From Gilvirhabdus luticola (GTDB lineage Bacteria > Bacteroidota > Bacteroidia > Flavobacteriales > Flavobacteriaceae): a stretch of 64,000 nt of DNA. The notes beneath the pieces are model-generated. The model had not been told where the DNA came from and searched no databases. It worked only from the letters and a program-made list of their open reading frames with translations. The stretch lies in NCBI RefSeq assembly GCF_032583975.1, contig NZ_JAWHTF010000002.1; one strand, 5' to 3'. Positions 43,271-51,830 of this stretch are shown piece after piece. A program made the position numbers and the translations under genes. Position 1 is the first letter of the stretch. Every line of letters begins with the position of its first letter.

Positions 43271-43458
43271 GACCTACTAAAACTTGTCGTGAAATTTGAA
43301 ATGAAGAATTTGTTAAAAAACTTCTGCTTGTTCGAATTCAGCTTTAGCTGAAAAGGTCAGAAGGTTTAGAATTCAAATAATAAATTTACATGAGTTTTAG
43401 TAAGTCTAGACTTTTTTGCTTCTTTTTTGGTCAATGCAAAAAAGAAGATATAAGACAC
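43271..43458 (+). repeat. Structured intergenic element, copy B
   Basis: Outer arms pair over about 25 bp (GACCTACTAAAACT at 43271 with AGTTTTAGTAAGTC ending 43406). Inside, CTTCTG pairs with CAGAAG, and TTCAGCT-TT-AGCTGAA forms a hairpin. The 3' part has CTAGACTTTTTTG (43406-43418), an 11-bp hairpin CTTCTTTTTTG/CAAAAAAGAAG (43419-43429 with 43437-43447, loop GTCAATG) and AAGACAC. Copy A at 36757-36926 has the same end with two compensated stem pairs. Confidence 0.7.
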
Positions 43459-43647
43459 AACCTTCTTCAATAACTCCTTAAAAGCAATACTATCTTGAGT
43501 TTATTGAAGACAAAATGAAACCTATTAACAAACAATCTTTACGATCAACTCAAGATAGAGTACAAGGCAACATTAATATACAACATGGTTTAATAACAAC
43601 AAATAGGAGATGTTCCTATTTTATCCGTTCTTTGCAAAAAACAAATT

Positions 43648-45510
43648 TTGAATTACATCAACGTAGAAAATATTTCAAAATCCTATGGAGAACTCACACT
43701 ATTCTCTGATCTATCATTCAGCATTCACAAGGATCAAAAAATAGGCTTCATTGCTAAAAATGGTAGTGGCAAAACCACCATTTTGAATATTCTCAACAAA
43801 ACAGATCAACCAGATACTGGTCAGGTGATTTATAGAAATAACATCACGCATGCCTATTTACCTCAAGAACCAAAGTTACAGGAAAATTTAACTATTGAAG
43901 AAAGCATTTTTAGTTTTAACAATCCTGTTTTAAAAATCATCAAGCAATATGAAGAGGCTCTTAAAAATCCTGATGATTCTGAAACTTATCAAAAGGCATT
44001 CGAGCAAATGGAAATTCATAATGCATGGGATTTTGAAACACAATACACGCAAATCTTATCACAGCTAAACTTAAATGATGTATCTGTAAAAATAAGTACC
44101 TTGTCTGGTGGGCAGAAAAAAAGGGTAGCATTAGCCAATGTATTAATTACAAGACCAGATGTGCTCATTTTGGACGAGCCTACAAACCATTTAGATCTTG
44201 AAATGATTGAGTGGTTGGAAGATTTTTTTGCCAAAGAATCCATTACCCTATTTATGGTCACACACGATCGCTATTTTTTAGAGCGTGTGTGCAACGAAAT
44301 TATCGAATTGGACGAAGGTCAGTTGTACAGTTACAAAGGAAATTACCAGAATTTTCTGGAAAAACGTGAAGCCCGAATAACCTTGCAAACTATTGAAACA
44401 GGTAAAGCGCAACAGTTATTCAAAAAAGAATTAAACTGGATGCGTCGGCAACCCAAAGCACGAACCACAAAATCAAAATCCAGAATTGACGATTTTCATG
44501 AGATTAAACAGCGAGCACATCAACGTAGAAATGATCATGAAGTGCAATTGGAAATAAATATGGAACGCTTGGGTAGTAAAATTGTGGAACTTCATAACAT
44601 AAGCAAATCTTTTGGGGCACATATACTTTTAAATCAATTTGAATATACTTTTAAAAAGGGAGAACGAATCGGGATTATTGGTAAAAATGGTACGGGAAAA
44701 TCAACCTTCTTAAATATCATAACTCAATTGCAAAAACCTGATACTGGCAAAGTGGTTATTGGTGATACCGTAAAATTTGGATATTATACACAAAAAGGAA
44801 TAGAAATAAAACCTGAACAAAAGGTCATTGAAGTCATAAAAGAGTTTGGCGATTATATTCCGTTAAAAAAAGGAAGGCAGATAAGTGCGCAGCAATTACT
44901 AGAACGTTTTTTATTTGATAGGAAAAAGCAATACGATTTTGTTGAAAAGTTAAGCGGTGGCGAGCGTAAACGACTCTATTTGTGCACGGTACTGATTCAA
45001 AATCCTAATTTCTTAATTTTGGATGAACCAACCAACGATCTGGATATTGTGACACTCAATGTACTTGAAGATTTCTTGTTGGATTTTCCCGGATGCTTGC
45101 TGGTCGTGTCGCACGACAGATATTTTATGGATAAGATTGTAGACCATCTTTTTGTGTTTCGTGGTCAAGGTATTGTCGAAGATTTCCCTGGAAATTATAC
45201 AGATTTTAGAACTTATGAAGCGAGTCAAACTATGGTAGACGTTATTGAAAATAGTCCAAAAGAGAAAAAGCAATGGAAAAAAGATGAGAATAATAAATTA
45301 TCTTACAACGAACAGAGAGAACTCAAAAATATTGAAAGTAAACTAAAAACATTAGAGTTTGATAAAGCCGAAATAGAAGTCAAATTCAACAATTCTGATA
45401 TGACTGAAAAACAGATTAAAGAATTATCTCAACAACTAGAAAAGATTATGAATGAAATTGAAATCAAAGAAGAACGTTGGTTTGAGCTAACCACAAAAAT
45501 GGAATCATAA
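43648..45510 (+). CDS. uup: ABC-F family ATPase (Uup-like), TTG start
   Basis: The protein has 620 residues and two ABC domains without membrane segments. Domain 1 has KNGSGKTT, TLSGGQKKR and VLILDEPTNHLDL. The linker has QPKARTTKSKSRID, as in Uup. Domain 2 has IIGKNGTGKST, KLSGGERKR and FLILDEPTNDLDI. A C-terminal coiled coil (about 540-620, KKQWKKDENNKLSYNEQRE onward) is typical of Uup. ABC-F proteins act on ribosomes; Uup also affects transposon excision. No in-frame ATG lies between the upstream stop (43594) and the domain, so the start is taken as TTG at 43648. Confidence 0.88.
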   Translation: MNYINVENISKSYGELTLFSDLSFSIHKDQKIGFIAKNGSGKTTILNILNKTDQPDTGQVIYRNNITHAYLPQEPKLQENLTIEESIFSFNNPVLKIIKQYEEALKNPDDSETYQKAFEQMEIHNAWDFETQYTQILSQLNLNDVSVKISTLSGGQKKRVALANVLITRPDVLILDEPTNHLDLEMIEWLEDFFAKESITLFMVTHDRYFLERVCNEIIELDEGQLYSYKGNYQNFLEKREARITLQTIETGKAQQLFKKELNWMRRQPKARTTKSKSRIDDFHEIKQRAHQRRNDHEVQLEINMERLGSKIVELHNISKSFGAHILLNQFEYTFKKGERIGIIGKNGTGKSTFLNIITQLQKPDTGKVVIGDTVKFGYYTQKGIEIKPEQKVIEVIKEFGDYIPLKKGRQISAQQLLERFLFDRKKQYDFVEKLSGGERKRLYLCTVLIQNPNFLILDEPTNDLDIVTLNVLEDFLLDFPGCLLVVSHDRYFMDKIVDHLFVFRGQGIVEDFPGNYTDFRTYEASQTMVDVIENSPKEKKQWKKDENNKLSYNEQRELKNIESKLKTLEFDKAEIEVKFNNSDMTEKQIKELSQQLEKIMNEIEIKEERWFELTTKMES

Positions 45511-45517
45511 ATAAAAC

Positions 45518-45544
45518 GTCATTTCGAGTGAAACGAGAAATCTC
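45518..45544. repeat. GTC-ATTTC...GAAAT-CTC hairpin repeat
   Basis: The 27-bp unit begins GTCATTTCGAGTG and ends GAGAAATCTC, directly after the ABC-F stop. ATTTC pairs with GAAAT. It has the GTC head and CTC tail of the window's other small hairpins. It may also act as a weak terminator or attenuator between the two genes. Confidence 0.65.
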
Positions 45545-45566
45545 TTTTAATTTTTTGTCTTAAAAA

Positions 45567-46340
45567 ATGTGGTATTCACTTTTTGCATATATTAAGTTCC
45601 TAACGAATTCAACCAAACAACATGGTGTGCATTCACCTTTTGTTTTTGATGTAGTGACCAAATGTTTCTATGATAAAAAACAATATTTTGATTACAAAGA
45701 ACTCATCAACTATAGAAATGCATTATTAAGATCGGATCTAGCTATTAAAATTACCGATTTAGGTTCGGGTTCAAAAAATACCAAAAACAATGTTCGCAAA
45801 ATATCTAGCATTGCAAAAAACTCCGGAAGCACATTAAAACGGACAAAATTATTATACAGATTAGTCAATTATTTTCATATTAAGAACATTTTAGAATTAG
45901 GCACTTCACTAGGCATCGCTACTCATGCTATGAATTTAGCAAATCCTCAAGCCACCATAACAACCGTCGAAGGGTGTCCAAATATTTCAAAATTTACAAA
46001 AACCAATTTTGAAGTCATTGGGCTTAAAAATATGATGCTAATAAATGAGGATTTCGATACACTTGTTCCAAAGCTAACTAACAATGCATACGATTTGGTT
46101 TTCTTTGATGGCAATCATCAAAAACAAGCAACACTAAAGTATTTTAACACCTTGCTTTCAACGGTGCATAATGACTCTATATTTATATTTGATGATATTT
46201 ATTGGTCTAAAGATATGACAGAAGCATGGCAAGACATAAAACAACATCCTAAAGTCACCATAACCATTGATACTTTCTTCTGGGGTTTTGTGTTCTTCAG
46301 AAAAGAACAGGCAAAAGAACATTTTACAATTAGAATGTAA
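45567..46340 (+). CDS. Class I SAM-dependent methyltransferase (O-methyltransferase type)
   Basis: The protein has 257 residues. After a KQHGVHSPFVFDVVTKCFY head, the SAM site is ILELGTSLGIATHAM near 110-125, then ITTVEG and YDLVFFDGNHQKQATLKYF with the motif of catechol/caffeoyl-CoA-like O-methyltransferases. It is a common single-copy gene of flavobacteria with unassigned substrate. It lies 56 bp behind the ABC-F gene with one GTC hairpin in between. Confidence 0.82.
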   Translation: MWYSLFAYIKFLTNSTKQHGVHSPFVFDVVTKCFYDKKQYFDYKELINYRNALLRSDLAIKITDLGSGSKNTKNNVRKISSIAKNSGSTLKRTKLLYRLVNYFHIKNILELGTSLGIATHAMNLANPQATITTVEGCPNISKFTKTNFEVIGLKNMMLINEDFDTLVPKLTNNAYDLVFFDGNHQKQATLKYFNTLLSTVHNDSIFIFDDIYWSKDMTEAWQDIKQHPKVTITIDTFFWGFVFFRKEQAKEHFTIRM

Positions 46341-46405
46341 CAACAAGTTAAATCCTGCGTCATACTAAACAAAAAACAATATTTTTACAGGACAAAAGAA
46401 ATCTC

Positions 46406-47113
46406 ATGAGCAATCTTATAAAGATTAGGGGTATTATACGCGATTTTAAATTAGGGCAGGAAACAGTTCATGTGTTAAAAGGTATTGATTTAGATATTGA
46501 AAGAGGCGAATATGTTGCGATTATGGGACCTTCGGGTTCTGGAAAATCCACACTCATGAATATTTTGGGTTGTTTAGATACACCAACAGCTGGAAGCTAT
46601 ATTTTGAATGGAAAGGATGTAAGCAAAATGAGTGACGATGAATTGGCAGACATCAGAAATACAGAAATCGGATTTGTGTTTCAAACCTTCAACCTACTAC
46701 CTAGAACTACAGCATTAGACAACGTCGCCTTACCAATGATTTATGCAGGCGTTTCAAAAAGTGACAGAATAAAAAGAGCTCAAGAAGTACTTGCTAATGT
46801 AGGTTTATCCGATAGAATGGACCATAAACCCAATCAATTATCCGGAGGTCAACGCCAACGTGTTGCGGTTGGCAGAGCATTAATTAACAAGCCATCTATC
46901 ATACTTGCTGACGAACCTACTGGAAATCTGGATTCTAAAACCTCTTTAGAAATCATGGAGCTTTTTGACGATATTCATAAATCTGGAAACACTGTGATTA
47001 TGGTCACTCATGAAGAAGATATTGCTGCGCGTGCACATCGTATTATCAGATTAATTGATGGCATGATTGATAGCGACACCCGAAAAAATAAAAGTCTTGC
47101 CAAAAAAATATAA
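46406..47113 (+). CDS. ABC transporter ATP-binding protein, LolD/MacB type
   Basis: The protein has 235 residues. Walker A is GPSGSGKST, the Q-loop is VFQTFNLLPRTTALDNVALP, the signature is LSGGQRQRVAVGRAL and Walker B is IILADEPTGNLDS. NLLPRTTALDNV and ILGCLDTPTAGSY place it in the MacB/LolD/FtsE-like group of mechanotransmission ATPases. The partner permease is not in the window, so the substrate is open. It stands alone between a methyltransferase gene and the adenosyltransferase gene. Confidence 0.9.
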   Translation: MSNLIKIRGIIRDFKLGQETVHVLKGIDLDIERGEYVAIMGPSGSGKSTLMNILGCLDTPTAGSYILNGKDVSKMSDDELADIRNTEIGFVFQTFNLLPRTTALDNVALPMIYAGVSKSDRIKRAQEVLANVGLSDRMDHKPNQLSGGQRQRVAVGRALINKPSIILADEPTGNLDSKTSLEIMELFDDIHKSGNTVIMVTHEEDIAARAHRIIRLIDGMIDSDTRKNKSLAKKI

Positions 47114-47173
47114 CGATTTACATTTTACTTTTTAACTTTTAACTTTTAACTTTCCAAATATTATTGATTAGGA

Positions 47174-47743
47174 ATGAAAATTTATACCAAAACAGGAGAT
47201 AAGGGTACAACGGCTTTGTTTGGAGGTACTCGAGTGCCAAAACATCATATTCGAATAGAGAGTTATGGCACGGTGGATGAGTTAAACTCTCATCTCGGTT
47301 TAATAAGAGATCAAAAAATTGATGAACAATATCAAAAGATTATCATTCAAATTCAGGAAAACTTGTTCACAGTTGGAGCTATTTTGGCAACAGATCCTGA
47401 AAAAGCTATTCTAAAAAGCGGTAAAGAACGTTTAAACATTCCTAAAATCTCTTCGGAAGATATTGCATTACTTGAAAGAGAAATGGATGTAATGAATGAA
47501 AGTCTTCCTCCTATGACAAACTTTGTACTTCCTGGAGGGCACCAAACGGTGTCATTCTGTCATATAGCGCGCTGTGTATGCCGTAGAGCAGAGCGTTTAA
47601 CATCAGCACTTAACGAATTTGAACCAGTAGAATCTCATACTTTAATATATCTTAACCGACTATCTGACTATCTTTTTGTGTTGGCACGGAAGTTGTCTCA
47701 TGACTTGCAGGTAACAGAAATTAAATGGGTTCCCAAAAAGTAA
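47174..47743 (+). CDS. pduO: Cob(I)alamin adenosyltransferase, PduO type
   Basis: The protein has 189 residues. The ATP-binding N-terminus MKIYTKTGDKGTTALFGG is the family hallmark. ESYGTVDELNSHLG and the late HIARCVCRRAER and YLNRLSDYLFVLAR complete it. It adenosylates cob(I)alamin to the coenzyme used by methylmalonyl-CoA mutase. The meaB gene, encoding the mutase chaperone, lies 12.6 kb away in the same window and fits the same pathway. A 155-bp spacer separates it from the next gene. Confidence 0.95.
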   Translation: MKIYTKTGDKGTTALFGGTRVPKHHIRIESYGTVDELNSHLGLIRDQKIDEQYQKIIIQIQENLFTVGAILATDPEKAILKSGKERLNIPKISSEDIALLEREMDVMNESLPPMTNFVLPGGHQTVSFCHIARCVCRRAERLTSALNEFEPVESHTLIYLNRLSDYLFVLARKLSHDLQVTEIKWVPKK

Positions 47744-47844
47744 TATTTAAAGAATCCAAAAGTATTGTTTTCGCCTTTTGAATATAAAATAGACAGTACT
47801 AAAGACCGTTCTTTAAAATAATGATTAAATAATTCATTTTTTTC

Positions 47845-47874
47845 TTGCTTGTTTAAACTAAAAAATTATTTTTG
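47845..47874 (+). promoter_or_regulatory. Promoter of the DUF2795 gene
   Basis: TTG at 47845-47847 and TATTTTTG at 47867-47874 are separated by 19 bp. This is an exact match to the Bacteroidota -33/-7 pattern. Transcription would start about 47881, some 18 bp before the ATG at 47899. Confidence 0.65.
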
Positions 47875-47898
47875 CAAAAAATTTAAATTGAATTACAA

Positions 47899-48120
47899 AT
47901 GTATTGGACACTAGAATTAGCATCGTATTTAAGTGATGCACCTTGGCCTGCAACAAAGGATGAATTAATAGATTATTCTATTAGAACAGGAGCGCCTTTA
48001 GAAGTTGTTGAAAATCTTCAAGCAATAGAAGACGAAGGTGATTCTTACGATTCTATTGAAGAAATTTGGTCCGACTATCCAACAGATGAAGATTACCTCT
48101 GGAACGAGGACGAATATTAA
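47899..48120 (+). CDS. DUF2795 domain protein
   Basis: The protein has 73 residues, very acidic at its C-terminus (DEDYLWNEDEY). The body ELASYLSDAPWPATKDELIDY and TGAPLEVVENLQAIED fit the DUF2795 fold, a small helical domain of unknown role that is widespread in bacteria. It has its own promoter and a terminator, so it is a monocistronic gene. It lies just before secA, an arrangement often seen in flavobacteria. Confidence 0.85.
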   Translation: MYWTLELASYLSDAPWPATKDELIDYSIRTGAPLEVVENLQAIEDEGDSYDSIEEIWSDYPTDEDYLWNEDEY

Positions 48121-48137
48121 TAACTTTAATTAAACAT

Positions 48138-48164
48138 AAAAAGTCTCTTCATGAGGCTTTTTTT
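48138..48164 (+). terminator. Rho-independent terminator after the DUF2795 gene
   Basis: AAAAAGTCTC (48138-48147) pairs with GAGGCTTTTT (48153-48162) with one G-U wobble, loop TTCAT, followed by further Ts. It separates the DUF2795 gene from secA. Confidence 0.8.
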
Positions 48165-48199
48165 GTGCCTTTACATTAATTAATCATAACAACAAAACG

Positions 48200-48207
48200 T
48201 ATCTTTG
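48200..48207 (+). promoter_or_regulatory. -7 promoter box of secA
   Basis: TATCTTTG matches TAnnTTTG exactly and lies 78 bp before the secA ATG. No good -33 TTG is seen at the right distance. Confidence 0.5.
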
Positions 48208-48284
48208 AATGACAAATTTACTGTTTAAAGATTTTACAATAAAATAAGGGTAGACAATTAACTACCGTTTAAAATAAACAACAC

Positions 48285-51200
48285 ATGAGTTTATTAAATT
48301 CAGTATTAAAAGTATTTGTAGGAGACAAATCAAAACAAGATGTTAAGGCTATCATGCCTATTGTCAATCAAATTAAAACATTTGAATCGGCTATAGAAGC
48401 TTTATCACATGACGAATTAAGAGCTAAAACTACATCTTTTAAAAATATCATAGCAGAAGCTAATAAGGACACTGATGACCAAATAGCTAAACTTCTACAA
48501 GAAGCAGAAGCAACAGATGATATTGACAGACGAGAAGACATTTATCAAGAAATAGATAAGCTAAAAGACGAAGCTTACAAAATTACAGAAGACGTTTTAA
48601 ACCAAATATTGCCAGAAGCTTTTGCAGTTGTAAAGGAAACTGCAAAGCGCTTTGTAGATAATACCAGTATTACAGTTACAGCGAATACCTTTGATAGAGA
48701 ATTATCTGGAGAAAAAGATTATATAACACTAGATGACGATAAAGCCATATGGTCTAACTCTTGGGATGCAGCTGGTAAACCGGTTACTTGGGACATGGTG
48801 CATTACGATGTACAACTTATTGGTGGTATTGCCATGCATCAAGGAAAAATAGCAGAAATGCAAACTGGTGAAGGTAAAACTCTGGTCGCTACACTTCCTA
48901 TGTACCTCAACGCATTATGTGGTAAAGGAGTACATTTGGTCACGGTAAATGATTATTTAGCAAAACGTGATAGTGCTTGGATGGCTCCTATTTTCGAGTT
49001 TCATGGCTTAAGTGTTGATTGTATAGACTACCACCAACCTAATTCTGCTGCTCGAAAAAAAGCTTATAATGCCGATATTACCTACGGAACCAATAACGAA
49101 TTTGGCTTTGATTATCTACGAGATAATATGGCACATTCACCAGACGATTTGGTGCAACGTCCTCACCACTTTGCTATTGTAGATGAGGTCGATTCTGTAT
49201 TAGTAGATGATGCACGTACACCATTGATTATTTCTGGTCCAATTCCTCAAGGCGACAGGCACGAATTTAATGAACTAAAACCTAAAGTGGATGATATCGT
49301 TAGTGTTCAGCGTAAATATCTAACTGGAGTTTTAGCTGAAGCAAAAAAATTAATTGCAGAAGGAGACACTAAAGAAGGTGGTTTTAAATTATTACGTGTA
49401 TTTCGTGGAATTCCAAAAAATAAAGCATTAATTAAGTTCTTAAGCGAAGAAGGAGTTAAGCAGTTACTGCAAAAAACTGAAAACTTTTACATGCAGGACA
49501 ACAACAGGGAAATGCCAAAGGTAGATGCAGAACTTTATTATGTTATCGATGAGAAAAATAATCAAATAGAATTATCAGATAAAGGGGTTGAATATCTTTC
49601 CGGAAAGGATGATCCAGACTTTTTCGTAATGCCAGAAATAGGCGTCGAAATTGCTAAAATTGAAGATCAAGGTTTACCAACTCAAGAAGAAGCAAAACTA
49701 AAAGAAGAATTGTTCAGAGATTTTGGGGTCAAATCAGAACGTATTCATACATTGAATCAACTGCTTAAAGCTTACGCACTTTTTGAAAAAGACGTTCAGT
49801 ATGTCGTCATAGACAATAAAGTCATGATTGTTGACGAGCAAACAGGTCGTATTATGGATGGACGTCGTTACAGTGACGGTTTACATCAAGCGATTGAGGC
49901 TAAAGAAAATGTAAAGATTGAAGCGGCTACCCAAACATTTGCCACCATAACACTTCAAAATTATTTCAGAATGTATCGTAAATTGTCTGGTATGACAGGT
50001 ACTGCGGTAACTGAAGCTGGAGAATTCTGGGAAATCTATAAGTTGGATGTAGTAGAAATTCCTACCAACAGGCCAATTGCCAGAGACGATAAACAAGATT
50101 TGGTTTATAAAACCAAACGCGAAAAATACAATGCAGTTATTGATGAGGTAACCAAATTATCACAAGAAGGACGTCCTGTTTTAATTGGAACAACGTCTGT
50201 TGAAATTAGTGAGTTGCTGGCAAAAATGCTAGCCATTCGTAAAATTCCTCATAATGTATTAAACGCAAAACTGCATAAAAAAGAAGCAGACATTGTTGCA
50301 GAAGCTGGACAATCTGGTCAAGTGACTATTGCTACAAATATGGCTGGTCGTGGTACAGATATCAAACTTTCAGACGAAGTGAAAAAAGCTGGAGGTCTTG
50401 CTATTGTGGGGACAGAACGTCATGATTCACGTCGTGTAGATAGGCAGTTACGAGGACGTTCTGGTCGTCAAGGAGATCCTGGAAGTTCTCAATTTTATGT
50501 GTCGTTAGAAGACAATTTGATGAGATTATTCGGTAGTGAACGTATTGCCAAAATGATGGATAGAATGGGCCTTAAAGAAGGTGAAGTTATTCAACATTCC
50601 ATGATCTCAAAATCTATTGAGCGAGCACAGAAAAAAGTAGAAGAAAACAACTTCGGAATTAGAAAACGTTTGTTGGAATATGACGATGTTATGAACGCAC
50701 AACGTGAAGTCGTTTATAAACGTCGCTATCATGCTCTTTTTGGTGAGCGCCTTCGTGTTGATTTTGCCAATATGATTTTTGACACGGCTGAAATTATTGC
50801 AGACACTAATAAGGCAGCTAACGATTATAAAAACTTTGAGTTTGAGTTGATTCGTTATTTTTCAATGAGTTCCCCAATTAATAAAGAACAATTTGAAAAA
50901 CTCTCGGTTCAGGAAATTGCATCTAAAGTTTACAAAGCAGCTTTTGATCATTATAAAGAAAAAATGCAACGTAATGCTGAAATTGCATTTCCTGTTATCA
51001 AAAATGTCTATGAAAATCAACGAGATAAATTTAAACGTATTGTAGTTCCTTTTACAGATGGTGTTAAAACATTGCAAGTGGTTACAGATCTTGAAAAAGC
51101 ATACGAATCTAAAGGAAAGCAATTAATTACCGATTTCGAAAAGAACATCACTTTGGCCATCATTGATGATGCATGGAAAACGCATTTACGCAAAATGGAT

Positions 51201-51638
51201 GAGTTAAAACAATCCGTTCAATTGGCTGTGCATGAACAAAAAGATCCACTTCTTATTTATAAGTTTGAAGCTTTTGAATTGTTTAAAAGCACTATAGATC
51301 AAGTGAATAAAGATGTTATTTCATTCTTGTTTAAAGGTGAATTACCAACAGAAGAAGGAAACATTAGTGAAGCAAGACAAACTCGCAAAAGAGAAAAACT
51401 TGAAACTACCAAAGAAGAAATTCCAAACTTGGATGAACGTTCTGCACAAAATAGAGCAGCCGGAAACACCCAACGACAACCAGAAGTTGTTGAAACCATT
51501 GTTCGAGACAGACCTAAAATTGGAAGAAACGATCGTGTTACAATTAAACATGTAATGAGCGGTGAAAATAGGACTCTAAAATATAAACAGGCGGAGCCTC
51601 TAATTACTAAAGGCGAATGGGTTTTAATTGAAGATTAA
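48285..51638 (+). CDS. secA: Preprotein translocase ATPase SecA
   Basis: The protein has 1,117 residues, longer than E. coli SecA (901) through insertions usual in Bacteroidota. Walker A is QTGEGKTLVA (about 194-203) and the DEAD-type box is VDEVDSVLVDDARTP (about 299-313). NMAGRGTDIKL, ERHDSRRVDRQLRGRSGRQGDPG-type motifs and the helical scaffold follow. The C-terminus ends TLKYKQAEPLITKGEW without the Cys-rich zinc-binding tail. It drives Sec-dependent export, including the signal-peptide proteins encoded just downstream. Confidence 0.98.
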   Translation: MSLLNSVLKVFVGDKSKQDVKAIMPIVNQIKTFESAIEALSHDELRAKTTSFKNIIAEANKDTDDQIAKLLQEAEATDDIDRREDIYQEIDKLKDEAYKITEDVLNQILPEAFAVVKETAKRFVDNTSITVTANTFDRELSGEKDYITLDDDKAIWSNSWDAAGKPVTWDMVHYDVQLIGGIAMHQGKIAEMQTGEGKTLVATLPMYLNALCGKGVHLVTVNDYLAKRDSAWMAPIFEFHGLSVDCIDYHQPNSAARKKAYNADITYGTNNEFGFDYLRDNMAHSPDDLVQRPHHFAIVDEVDSVLVDDARTPLIISGPIPQGDRHEFNELKPKVDDIVSVQRKYLTGVLAEAKKLIAEGDTKEGGFKLLRVFRGIPKNKALIKFLSEEGVKQLLQKTENFYMQDNNREMPKVDAELYYVIDEKNNQIELSDKGVEYLSGKDDPDFFVMPEIGVEIAKIEDQGLPTQEEAKLKEELFRDFGVKSERIHTLNQLLKAYALFEKDVQYVVIDNKVMIVDEQTGRIMDGRRYSDGLHQAIEAKENVKIEAATQTFATITLQNYFRMYRKLSGMTGTAVTEAGEFWEIYKLDVVEIPTNRPIARDDKQDLVYKTKREKYNAVIDEVTKLSQEGRPVLIGTTSVEISELLAKMLAIRKIPHNVLNAKLHKKEADIVAEAGQSGQVTIATNMAGRGTDIKLSDEVKKAGGLAIVGTERHDSRRVDRQLRGRSGRQGDPGSSQFYVSLEDNLMRLFGSERIAKMMDRMGLKEGEVIQHSMISKSIERAQKKVEENNFGIRKRLLEYDDVMNAQREVVYKRRYHALFGERLRVDFANMIFDTAEIIADTNKAANDYKNFEFELIRYFSMSSPINKEQFEKLSVQEIASKVYKAAFDHYKEKMQRNAEIAFPVIKNVYENQRDKFKRIVVPFTDGVKTLQVVTDLEKAYESKGKQLITDFEKNITLAIIDDAWKTHLRKMDELKQSVQLAVHEQKDPLLIYKFEAFELFKSTIDQVNKDVISFLFKGELPTEEGNISEARQTRKREKLETTKEEIPNLDERSAQNRAAGNTQRQPEVVETIVRDRPKIGRNDRVTIKHVMSGENRTLKYKQAEPLITKGEWVLIED

Positions 51639-51830
51639 TAAAAACATAAAAATCAGTTAAATAGTTTTTTTTATAGCATTGAACTGTATATCCGATTATT
51701 TACTGTTTTTAACGAAAACTATTAAAAGTACCTGCTAGTTTTCTGCTTTTTTTTTAAATTCACGCTTCAAAGTTTTCCCTAAAATTTTAATACTAAATCG
51801 GCCCAAAATTTGACCAAACAAGAATCTATT

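Larger units (their letters stand above)
43158..43647. other. Divergent 490-bp gap with structured element
   Basis: The gap lies between the wza operon promoter and the ABC-F gene. It holds a large imperfect inverted repeat with nested hairpins and the conserved hairpin (43271-43458). The last about 190 bp before the ABC-F gene show no convincing box and no gene. Confidence 0.6.

Noticed and set aside
43515..43709. Open frame of 64 codons before the ABC-F gene
   Set aside because: It overlaps the ABC-F start in another frame, is basic and low-complexity, and shows no family likeness.
51639..51830. Terminator or promoter between secA and the dockerin-type gene
   Set aside because: T-runs are present, but no stem-loop of useful length and no TAnnTTTG box could be found.
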